Positions 18,169 through 27,000 of a stretch of 50,223 bases of DNA are shown in pieces. The stretch's first letter is position 1; every line of letters starts with the position of its first letter. A program made the position numbers and the translations under genes. The notes under the pieces are model-generated. The model ran no database searches and was not told the DNA's origin. It saw only the letters and a list, made by a program, of their open reading frames with translations. This DNA comes from Clostridia bacterium (lineage in GTDB: Bacteria > Bacillota > Clostridia > Christensenellales > UBA1242): contig JAFTTP010000003.1 in the NCBI GenBank assembly GCA_017466725.1, positions 1 to 50,223 on the forward strand. Reading direction: 5' to 3'.

Positions 18169-18444
18169 ATGAAAAGTTTTGTCTACCCAGCAATTTTCAT
18201 TAAAGACGAAGACAACAGCTATAAAGTCCTCTTCCCAGACCTTGAAATTACAACAGATGGTCAGTTTGTGGAGGAAGCTTTTTTGTATGCGAAAGAACTT
18301 TTAAAAGCTTACTTTGTTGCCGTAATGAAATATGACTTCGATTTTAATATGCCAACAGATTTTGATAAAGTAAGAAAATCGGCAAAACAAAATGACATTG
18401 TAATGCTTATCAGTACAGATATTACAAAAAAAGACATTATGTAA
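18169..18444 (+). CDS. HicB-like protein without a HicA partner
   Basis: The 91-residue protein begins with the HicB-like fold signature: YPAIFIKDEDNSYKVLFPDLEITTDGQFVEEAFLYAKELL resembles the partial RNase-H-like domain of HicB antitoxins (YPAIF...GY-V-FPDL...-T-G-T-EEA---A). HicB proteins normally neutralise the RNase toxin HicA, but no small HicA-like ORF lies on either side (secA before, rpmG after), and no C-terminal DNA-binding domain is present. Solitary HicB-like proteins are common in Bacillota and their role is not known. An AAGGAG site lies 6 bases before the ATG. No clear terminator follows. Confidence 0.75.
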   Translation: MKSFVYPAIFIKDEDNSYKVLFPDLEITTDGQFVEEAFLYAKELLKAYFVAVMKYDFDFNMPTDFDKVRKSAKQNDIVMLISTDITKKDIM

Positions 18445-18485
18445 TATATAATTAAAAATATATTAAAAAATTTCGGTCCAAATTG

Positions 18486-18517
18486 TTGACAAACAAAAGA
18501 ATATGTGATAATATAAT
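18486..18517 (+). promoter_or_regulatory. Promoter of the rpmG-secE-nusG-rplK-rplA cluster
   Basis: TTGACA (18486-18491) is followed by GATAAT at 18507-18512 with an extended -10 TG, spacer 15, and by TATAAT at 18512-18517, spacer 20. Neither spacing is ideal, but a promoter in this stretch is very likely. Confidence 0.6.
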
Positions 18518-18518
18518 G

Positions 18519-18549
18519 CTAGCACTTCGTCAGGAGGTGTTAGTTTTTT
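18519..18549 (+). terminator. Terminator-like hairpin in the rpmG leader
   Basis: CTAGCACTT (18519-18527) and AGGTGTTAG (18535-18543) form a 9-base-pair stem with two wobble pairs and a 7-base loop, followed by six T. It lies at the very 5' end of the expected transcript and 18 bases before the rpmG start codon, so it could act as an attenuator, a pause site or a 5' stabilising hairpin. Confidence 0.5.
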
Positions 18550-18566
18550 GTTAGGAGAAAAAGAAA

Positions 18567-18728
18567 ATGGCATTACCAAAACGTAAAAATATTATTCTTG
18601 CTTGCACAGAATGTCAAGAAAGAAACTATGCATCAAGCAAAAACACAGCAGCAAATCCAGAAAGAATTGAAATTACAAAATTCTGCTCACGTTGTGGAAA
18701 GAGAACAGTTCATAAAGAAACCAAATAA
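18567..18728 (+). CDS. rpmG: Ribosomal protein L33 (bL33)
   Basis: This 53-residue protein of the large ribosomal subunit has the two CxxC pairs CTEC (13-16) and CSRC (40-43) of the zinc-binding form of L33 and ends HKETK as usual. A TAGGAG site precedes the ATG by 9 bases. Placement directly ahead of secE and nusG is the classic bacterial order. Confidence 0.95.
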   Translation: MALPKRKNIILACTECQERNYASSKNTAANPERIEITKFCSRCGKRTVHKETK

Positions 18729-18740
18729 TCGGGGGAAACT

Positions 18741-19088
18741 ATGTCTAAAAAAATGAAGTCAGAAAAAAAGACAAATTTGACGGCAGAGGTTGAAACTGCT
18801 CAAACTGTAGAAGTTGAACAAGCTTCTGCTCAACCAGCAAAAGTTGTGGCAGACAAAAAACAAAAAGACAAAAAGAAAGTGGACAAAAATAAGAAAAAGC
18901 CAAAAGAAAAGGGCAAATTAAAGAGAAAGGCAAAAGAAACCATCTCTGAAATTAAAAAAGTCACATGGCCAACTTTTGGTGAAGTTTGCAAAAAAACAGG
19001 CGTAGTTCTTGTAGTTGTTCTTGTTTTTGCAGTATTGTTATTTGGAATTGACATGGGCTTGGGCGCTTTAGTCGGTTTACTGCGTTAA
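18741..19088 (+). CDS. secE: Preprotein translocase subunit SecE
   Basis: SecE clamps the SecY channel. The conserved part is the C-terminal 55 residues: KETISEIKKVTWPTFGEV (about 66-83, with the invariant KVxWP) and one membrane helix at about 88-110. The N-terminal 60 residues are an unusually long lysine- and glutamate-rich extension of low complexity compared with the roughly 60-residue SecE of many Bacillota. It begins 12 bases after rpmG with a GGGGG site and is followed 11 bases later by nusG. Confidence 0.95.
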   Translation: MSKKMKSEKKTNLTAEVETAQTVEVEQASAQPAKVVADKKQKDKKKVDKNKKKPKEKGKLKRKAKETISEIKKVTWPTFGEVCKKTGVVLVVVLVFAVLLFGIDMGLGALVGLLR

Positions 19089-19099
19089 TAGGGGGTTTT

Positions 19100-19723
19100 A
19101 TGGAAGAAAAAGATACTTTAAATGAAATCCAAAACGAAGAAGTCGTTGAAGAGGCAACTGTTGTAAGCGAAGATGAACAATCTTATCAAGAGTTTGTGGA
19201 TTCGCTTGAAGCAAAGTGGTACGCTCTTCATACATTTTCTGGTTATGAAAATGTTGCAAAGGAAAACCTTGAAACTGTTATTGAAAAGTTTAATCTTCAA
19301 GACAGAATCTTTGACATCATAATTCCAATGGAAGATGTTGTAGAAGAAAAAAATGGAAAGAAGAAACTTGTTCAAAGAAAGTCTATGCCATGCTATATCT
19401 TGGCAAAAATTAAGTATGCTGATGATATTTGGCACAACATCATCCACACACGCGGAATTACAGGATTTGTAGGCCCAATGGGACGCCCACTTGCACTTAC
19501 GCAAGAGGAAGTGATGAAACTTAAACTTGAAAAGATTAAGGTTGAAGTGGATGTAGTGGCTGGCGACAATATTGAAATTGTTGACGGTGCACTTACTGGC
19601 ATGATTGGAAAAGTGACTGCTGTTGACAGTGAAAGCGGCACAGCATCTGTAAATGTTGAGATGTTTGGCAGAGATACTGCTGTGGAAGTAGAACTTACTC
19701 AAATCAGAAAAATTAACAACTAA
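19100..19723 (+). CDS. nusG: Transcription termination/antitermination factor NusG
   Basis: NusG binds RNA polymerase and modulates pausing and termination. The NGN domain starts KWYALHTFSGYENVAKENL (about 35) and includes the characteristic RKSMPCYILAKI and TRGITGFVGPMGRPLALTQEEV. The KOW motif GDNIEIVDGALTGMIGKVTAVD lies at about 155-176. An acidic N-terminal extension of about 34 residues precedes the usual start. It follows secE by 11 bases with a GGGG-type site and sits ahead of rplK and rplA. Confidence 0.97.
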   Translation: MEEKDTLNEIQNEEVVEEATVVSEDEQSYQEFVDSLEAKWYALHTFSGYENVAKENLETVIEKFNLQDRIFDIIIPMEDVVEEKNGKKKLVQRKSMPCYILAKIKYADDIWHNIIHTRGITGFVGPMGRPLALTQEEVMKLKLEKIKVEVDVVAGDNIEIVDGALTGMIGKVTAVDSESGTASVNVEMFGRDTAVEVELTQIRKINN

Positions 19724-19741
19724 TTTGGTATATCGCATTAT
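19724..19741 (+). other. Short hairpin after nusG
   Basis: GGTATA and TATACC can form a 6-base-pair hairpin within a few bases of the nusG stop codon. There is no T-run, so it is not a standard terminator; nusG and rplK are probably partly co-transcribed. Confidence 0.35.
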
Positions 19742-19796
19742 ACCGTAAGGTAAAATGCTTATTATACACTCGAGATGGAAACCATTTCGTTTTAAA

Positions 19797-19837
19797 CTGT
19801 GGGAGAGTGGAACTGCCGTTCGCTCGTTGTACCACTA
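19797..19837 (+). promoter_or_regulatory. Probable L1-binding leader of rplK-rplA
   Basis: The stretch begins GTGGGAG (19799-19805) and ends with CCAC (19832-19835), closing a short stem just before the GGAGG site of rplK. GTGGGAG is the strand of the L1 stalk of 23S rRNA that L1 grips, and L1 is known to repress its own rplK-rplA mRNA through such a mimic in many bacteria. I infer translational feedback by L1. The exact pairing was not computed. Confidence 0.6.
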
Positions 19838-19850
19838 TAAGGAGGATAAA

Positions 19851-20282
19851 ATGGCAGAAAAGAAAATCGCTGCGGTTGTAAAATTACAACTTCCAGCAGG
19901 TAAAGCAACTCCAGCACCTCCAGTAGGTTCAATTTTAGGACCTCATGGAATCAACCTTGGAATGTTTACCAAAGAATTCAACGATAAGACTGCTGCTCAA
20001 GCTGGACTTATCATCCCTGTTGTTGTAACTATCTATGCAGATAGAAGCTTCACATTTGTACTCAAAACTCCACCAGCTGCTGTTCTTATTAAGAAAGCAC
20101 TTGGACTTGAAAAGGGTTCTGCAGTACCAAACAAAACAAAAGTCGGAAAAATTACAATGTCACAAGTTAGACAAATTGCACAAGAAAAGATGCCAGACCT
20201 TAACTGCACATCAATTGAATCTGCAATGTCTATGATTGCTGGTGCTGCTCGTTCAATGGGCGTAACAGTTGTAGAAGACTAA
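19851..20282 (+). CDS. rplK: Ribosomal protein L11 (uL11)
   Basis: L11 forms the GTPase-associated centre with helices 43/44 of 23S rRNA. The sequence opens [23 protein letters not shown] and contains the family stretch [15 protein letters not shown] and, at the end, [14 protein letters not shown] [12 protein letters not shown]. Length 143 is typical. The ATG at 19851 has a perfect GGAGG site and gives the normal N-terminus; a longer in-frame reading from 19755 would run through the structured leader. Confidence 0.98.
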   Translation: MAEKKIAAVVKLQLPAGKATPAPPVGSILGPHGINLGMFTKEFNDKTAAQAGLIIPVVVTIYADRSFTFVLKTPPAAVLIKKALGLEKGSAVPNKTKVGKITMSQVRQIAQEKMPDLNCTSIESAMSMIAGAARSMGVTVVED

Positions 20283-20293
20283 GGAGGATAAAG

Positions 20294-20977
20294 ATGAAAA
20301 AAGTTGCAAAAAGATTAACTCAAGCATCTGAACTTATCACTCAAAAAGCTTATGATGTTGAAACAGGAATTGAAACACTTCTTTCACTTCCAAAAGCAAA
20401 ATTTGATGAAACTGTAGAACTTCACGTTAGACTTGGTGTTGACGGAAGAAGTGCAGATCAACAAGTTAGAGGCGTATGCGTACTTCCTCACGGAACTGGT
20501 AAAAGCCTTAAAGTGCTTGTAATTGCAAAAGGCGACAAAGCTGATGATGCAGTTAAAGCAGGTGCTGACTATGTTGGCGCGGAAGAAATGGTTGCTAAAA
20601 TCCAAGGCGGATGGCTTGATTTTGACGTTTGTATCACAACTCCAGATATGATGGGCGTTGTTGGACGCGTTGCTAGAGTTCTTGGACCTAAAGGCCTTAT
20701 GCCAAACCCAAAGAGCGGAACAGTTACTATGGATGTTGCTAAGGCAATTTCTGACGCTAAAGCAGGTAAAGTTGAATATAGACTTGACAAAACAAACAAT
20801 GTACACGTAATCATTGGAAAAGTAAGCTTTGGTAAAGATAAATTGGTTGACAACTTCAATACAGTTATTGAAGCGCTTGTAAAAGCAAAACCAGCAGCTG
20901 CAAAAGGACAATATTTGAAAAACATTTCTATTGCTTCAACTATGGGCCGTGGAATTAAAATCAACGTTGTTATGTAA
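20294..20977 (+). CDS. rplA: Ribosomal protein L1 (uL1)
   Basis: L1 builds the mobile L1 stalk and is a translational repressor of its own operon. The sequence has the family motifs [31 protein letters not shown] and [19 protein letters not shown], and normal length (227). It begins 11 bases after rplK with a GGAGG site. In most relatives rplJ-rplL follows directly; here a strong terminator and an unrelated giant gene follow, and rplJ-rplL lie 27 kb away. Confidence 0.98.
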   Translation: MKKVAKRLTQASELITQKAYDVETGIETLLSLPKAKFDETVELHVRLGVDGRSADQQVRGVCVLPHGTGKSLKVLVIAKGDKADDAVKAGADYVGAEEMVAKIQGGWLDFDVCITTPDMMGVVGRVARVLGPKGLMPNPKSGTVTMDVAKAISDAKAGKVEYRLDKTNNVHVIIGKVSFGKDKLVDNFNTVIEALVKAKPAAAKGQYLKNISIASTMGRGIKINVVM

Positions 20978-20982
20978 TGCTT

Positions 20983-21012
20983 AAAAAACCTTCCAAACGG
21001 AAGGTTTTTTTA
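20983..21012 (+). terminator. Terminator after rplA
   Basis: AAAAAACCTTCC (20983-20994), a 4-base loop and GGAAGG followed by seven T form a textbook terminator directly after the rplA stop. Confidence 0.93.
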
Positions 21013-21028
21013 TTTATATTTTTTAATA

Positions 21029-21062
21029 AAAAATGACTGTATCTGTTGATACAGTCATTTTT
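21029..21062. terminator. Bidirectional terminator between rplA and the giant surface protein gene
   Basis: A perfect 15-base-pair inverted repeat (AAAAATGACTGTATC at 21029-21043 and its complement at 21048-21062) with loop TGTT is flanked by A and T runs. It can end the minus-strand surface protein transcript and back up the rplA terminator. Confidence 0.85.
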
Positions 21063-21094
21063 ATTTAATCATCAAGCAAATTTTACTTAAATGA

Positions 21095-24000
21095 TTATTT
21101 TACTTTTTGTCGTTTTCTAAGTTTTACCGTAATGAAAATAAGTACTGCAGCAGCAATCGCTCCAAGTACAATTGCAAGAATTGCAAAAGTATTTAAAGGT
21201 GCTGTTTTGGTTACTTTATACGAATATAGCAGGTGACCACTTTGCGTGTAAACTTGAATATAATACGTTCCAGATGATGAAATTGAAATGCTGTCTGTTC
21301 CGTTATATGAGTCAATGTTTTCAGCAGTATAGTCTTTTCTTAGACGACCAATTTGGATGTAGCAATCTCCAACAGCATTGTATAAGTTTGTTGTGTTGAA
21401 ACTTATCACAATAGTTTTTGTTGTTGATGCGCCTTCACTAATAGAAACATTAATAGGAGGCTTTGCAAGATTAATCCATAATGAGAATGTAAACGAATCT
21501 CCAACAACTGCGGCGTAATCTGGATTGTTAATGTTTACTGTAATGCTATATTTGCCGTCGCCAGTTTTCTCATCAAGGTGATTAAGATTGATTGAAGATA
21601 GGTATACTTTGTTTTTAACTGTAATAGTTTTGAAGTTGCCATACTTAATTAAATCCTCTGTTACGTCCTTGCCGTTTTTATAGATGCTTTCAATATAGTA
21701 GTTGCCGTGTTCAGAAAATTCAAATGCATAGCGTGATTCATTTTTGTTTACAATTGAGAAACTATAAACTTCTTCTCTAAGTTGTACATTTGTATTTGAT
21801 TTAGCGATGAAATGTACTTTATAGTACCCAGGTTCAGTAAATGTATAAACATTGTTTTCAGATGTCATTTCAAGAGCTTCACCATTTTTTGTAGCCACAA
21901 TTGTTGGAGGCTCAGATGCGAGGTAGTAATAAGATGCTCTAGGCAATCTAAGTTTTACTTCGCTGTTATAAACGGCCTTTTGGATTGGTGCTGTAACAAC
22001 TTCTTCGCCATCAGCATTTTTAGAAATCACTTCAAATGCTACAGTTGGTAAGAATACAATTTCAACGTATTCGTGTCCGTTGAGTGTAGCGCCGCTAAAT
22101 GTCTGGCTGTTTGCTTGACTGCAGCTGTCGAGAATTTGTAAATAATATGTTCCTGCCATTTCAAGATAAACATAAGACAAATTATCGTCTGCCGCATATA
22201 CGGTAAGGTCAAGTGCTACTGGGGTGTCGTTTATAAGTTTATATACCCTAGGTTGTATTTTATTGATTTCAATACCATAGTAAGATGAGAATGAAACTTT
22301 AAGTTTGTTAAACTTGCCCGCAGTGTTTTTGTCGGCTGCAACAAATGCATTGTTTCCATCTTTAAGAGATACTGATTGTCCAGATGCAAGTTCATAATTG
22401 ATGCTGCTTGCAATATCGTTTGAAATAGGGATGTATACAATTGCAAATTCGCCCTTTGCCTCATCGCATTCATAACTGTAAATTTCGGTAACAATAGTTC
22501 CTTTTCTTATTGTATTTGCTAGCGTTACCTTAACATCAAGTTCTTCGTTGCGAATTATTGACAATCTATTTTTAGAATCAGCGTAATCAAGTGCTACGAT
22601 ATAAGTTAATTCGTACTCTTTACCGTTGGCATTTACATAATGATTGCTCGATTTAGTCTGAACATGTCCATCAACTTTAATTTGATAGTAAGCAGAGTTC
22701 GAGTCGCATATTTCAAGTTCAAAAAGTTTAAAAGAGTTTGTTAAAACTTGTTCATCGTTATACTTGATTAAAATATGGTATAATCCAACTCCAGAAATCT
22801 TGTAAGAAACAGGTGAGTTGTCATCTTTAAACCCGTCAATATTTTCCCAGGTCAATCCACCATCTCTAGAAAGATATACGCTGTAAGTTAAGGCTTTTTT
22901 GTAGATTTCTGTATCACTGTTTGAGTGATATAGTCCGTTAGGTAACATTACAGTAACATATCTTGAGAATGTTGTTACAACGTTTACTGGGCCTCTAAAT
23001 GTTTGTCCATCTTTTGTAAATTGCATTATTTTTGGATTTGGTTCCATATCAGATTTTATGCCATCTGGTGTTTGTCCGATGTTTTCACGATTTTTATTTA
23101 AGAATATAATTCCATACTTTGAATCGTTGATTGCATTTTCGACACTTGTTTCGGTTTTATTTACATTAGGTAAACGGTTGCAAATTCTTAGATAAATAGT
23201 TTTTAAAATTTCTTTATTGGCATCAGTTGCATCGTAAAGTTCTATTTTGACATAACCATCAAAGTAAACACTTCCACTTGATTGAAGGGTAACTTTACCA
23301 TCTGTAGAATTCTTAGTTACGTTTATTCCTTCCGCGTTGCCTACATTTGCGCCATAAACAGATGTGTTATATGTGTATGTAAGTGTTTTTGATGAAACAT
23401 AAGTTGTATAATCTGCATCTTCAACAGTATAGTATTCGCCAGTAACTGTATATTCTGGTGCTTGTCCTGTAAGGATGATAATAGTTTGCTCTTTGCCAAA
23501 GTTGTCTGTTACAACAAACTTAACTTTTTTATTGCTGCCAGCAGTCACTGAAATGCCTAATGCATTTGCTGAAGAAGTGTTGTAAACTTCTACAATTTTT
23601 GAAAGTGGCTCCCATACGCCATAAGTTGTTTGATTGATTTCTGTAAGCTCAATCCAGCCTGAATCAAACACTGAAATCTTGATGTTTTGAGGGAAAACAT
23701 AGCCTTTTGTTGTACTTTCAACTTGTTCTAAAGTAGGTACGTTAATCAGAATTTTTGCTTTATCATCTTCTGTATTGATATTGTCTTTTGACATAATCAA
23801 TGCAGAGTCTAATACTGTTATATAACAAGTTTTTGTTTCGCCCAATATTTGATCTGCAATTGCAAGGGTATGTTTATTTTGAGACGATTCGGTTACATTG
23901 GTCACTTCCGCAAGTTTTTCTTGTGAGTATGATGCAAGTCCATTTGAATAAGTGATTTTATAAACTTGACCATCTGTTAAGAAAGGTGATTTAAAATAAG

Positions 24001-27000
24001 TAGAAGTTGTTCTTGCGCCCTTGTTGTTGCGAGTGAATGTAAAGTACAGCCAAGGGTCTTGATTGTAAGATAATTCATCGATTGCAAATTCTGGTGTGGC
24101 ATAAATATTGTATGCTGATTGAAGATTTGCTTGTTCAACTTCTTTGTCTTGTCCGCCTGCAGTATATTTAATTGCAGTTGTTTGCGCTGTGTCTGTAATA
24201 TAAACTATGTATGTAGTGCGGTTTCCTGCCCAGTCGGTTTCAATAATTTCATAACAATTTCCCTCAGTCATATCATTTGAAATTGACAGGCGGCTGAAAC
24301 TGTTTAAGTAGTCAGATTTGCTTGATTGAATATATGTATCATATACAATTTCTCTGTAATATACTTCATTTACTTGGCTTAAAGAGTATTTGCCTTCAAT
24401 CAAATCAGTGCGCATTTGTGTAAAGAATTCGCTGCTAATAGTAAATGCGTAATATTTGAAAACGCCATTATCTACACTTGTAATGTAGCTTGCTTCCGTA
24501 CTTGAGACGGTAGGGTCAAAACTTGCACCAGTATAGTCGGTATAAACTCTCATGCTTTTCTTTTGCATCTCAACAGAGAATGTGTCGTTTGTGGATGTTG
24601 CAACGTTTTCCATCATTTTGTTAAGATTGTCTTCAAATGCATGTATATCAAAGTGAATTTTCTTAACAGTTTTAGAATAATACTCATCGCTATGTCCTTC
24701 AAATTGGAAGGAAATGGTAATAAATCCTGTTTGATAATAATCTTCAATAAGGTCAGTTAATTCTATTTTGTAAGATTTTTCAGGAAGAATGTCGATTGCA
24801 TAACTGATATCATTTGTGTAACCATCTTTAATTTCTATTTTGGCTCTATCTACTTTTGCCATGTAAATGTTTTTAGGGTCTGACCATTCAATTGTAAGGC
24901 TGTCAGAGTTTGTATAATAAATCTCCATTTCGCCTTCAAAAATGCCCTCATTGTTTATTTCAGCTTGTTCAAGAATATAGCCATCTTCATTTTTTACATC
25001 AAAATTAGGTGCATTTTCAGTAATTCTAAACGCGAGTTTGTAACATTTATACATGTTAGATTGAGGGTCGTTTGCGCATTGGTATATAGTTACGTAGTAT
25101 AGTCCAGGTTTAGTGAAATTTTCAACTGCATTCCCATAGCCTTCAGCTGTTAAGCCTTGTGGACGCTCGTAGAAAGTAAGATAGTCGTTTGTAGTTTCAT
25201 AATGAAGTCTGTTGTTTTCATGAATTGATTTTGTTGAATAATACTTTGTTTCGCCGTCGTTTGAGTAGGTGATTTCAGCACTAAGTTCATATTCATTCAT
25301 GCTTAATGTATTGCTTAAATATTCAAGTAAAGCATCTTCTGAAAGTCCTTCTTCAACAACAATTCCATCATGCATTACCGAATAAGGTGCGGTGTTTGAA
25401 ATTGTAAGTTCGTTTCCAAAGAAAGATAGTAAATTGTTTATTTTTAGATTAAAATCATTTGTAGCATCATTGTAAATGCTTGCAACTGTATATTTATATT
25501 TTGGAATATAAAGTGCAAGAGGTAATTTGTTTGAGTTGAATGTTACTGTTTTTGCATATTCATCAGGTTGATTTGTTGAATATGAAGTTTGAGTATAGAA
25601 TGAACCCGAATTTAATCCATTTTCATTATATCTTGGGAATGAAATATGAATGCTTGAATTGCCATCTCCACTATGGGCGTTGATAACAATATCTCCACCA
25701 ATTAAGTTTTCAAGTGCAGTATTGCTGCCACCATCATTAACTTCGGTTAAAGGTGAAATAATGCCATTTGTGTCAACATAGAAAGTGAATTGTCTTGAAA
25801 AGAAGTCGGATGCCTTTGCAAGGGTGTTGGCGTCAATTGTTGTGCGATATGTTCTTGTAAAGACATATTTACCAGCAAGAGGCTCATCAGTTTGACCAAG
25901 TGATAGAGGGTATTGTTGTTTTTCATCTTCAGTATATGCTGTATGCACATCAAACTTAAATAGTGTAAGGCTTATTGTAGCATCTTTTGCGATTGTGTAA
26001 TAATGATAGTAAGTGCCTGGAGTTGTAGTAGTGTCTGTTGCTGCCTCATAAGGGTAGTAATTTAATTTCACTTCTTCAAGTTGTGCACCAGAAGAAGTAA
26101 GAGGAATGTAGCTTGCATAAAGAGGTTTTGTTGTGTTTAGTGCAGGCAAATAACTAAATTTCTTTCTATAACCGCTGTTGTCGTAGTTGTTGCCATTACC
26201 GTCATCTGAGTCGGTTGTAAATTCTCCGGTAGGAGTTTTGTAAATAGGTGCAACATTTGAATATTGTTCACCTTCAATTGGCTCGTCTTCTAAAGCCCCA
26301 TTATCATAATAAATGTTAAATTGTGCTAGGTCGCTTGAAACGTTAAATGAAAGGTAAGCGCTTGGGTAGTTTAGGTAAGAATAGAATTGATCAGAGAAAT
26401 TGTAATTGTTGCTTGAGTCTCTTAAAATAATTTTACAATTACCATCATTTGCCTCTTTGTTTCCGTTGATAGTTGTAAACAAAGAAACTTGATATTTGTA
26501 ATCTGTGCTTAATTGAGATGAGTAAGTTGAATGTTTTTGAGGCTTAACATAGAAAGTATCGTTGATTTCAGCAGCAAAATAATATCCATTTAAAGTGCTA
26601 AGACGCGAAAAACCCGAAATAGTTTTAGTTTTGTTGCTTAAGAAAGTGTTGTAAGCATCTTCAAATGATGCATCGCTTAGTTGTTTTATTCCGCTTAATT
26701 CATAACCTTTATAATCGGCAAGTTGTAAAGTTTCGCCAATGTAAACACCTTTAAATTTACCCCATTGGATAAATATATCTGCTTGATCTTGAGGTATTGA
26801 GATGATTGCACTGTTTGTAATAACCTCGTATGTTTCTGTATCGCCTACTGTTGCTTTAACAAAAACAGGTGCAGTTTTGTCAATCATAAACACTTCAAAG
26901 GTGTAGTTTCCGGCTTGGTCATATACTTGCAAAATGTAAAGCCCGCTGTCTGATTTTACATAGGTTCCTGGTATGTTTGATGTAAAGTCGTTTGTATTTT

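Noticed and set aside
19118..19738. 206-residue ORF on the minus strand opposite nusG
   Set aside because: No initiation signal and no family resemblance; it is an antisense shadow of nusG.
19755..19850. N-terminal extension of rplK
   Set aside because: L11 proteins start at MAEKK-like sequence at 19851, which has a GGAGG site; the extension would be made from the L1-type leader.
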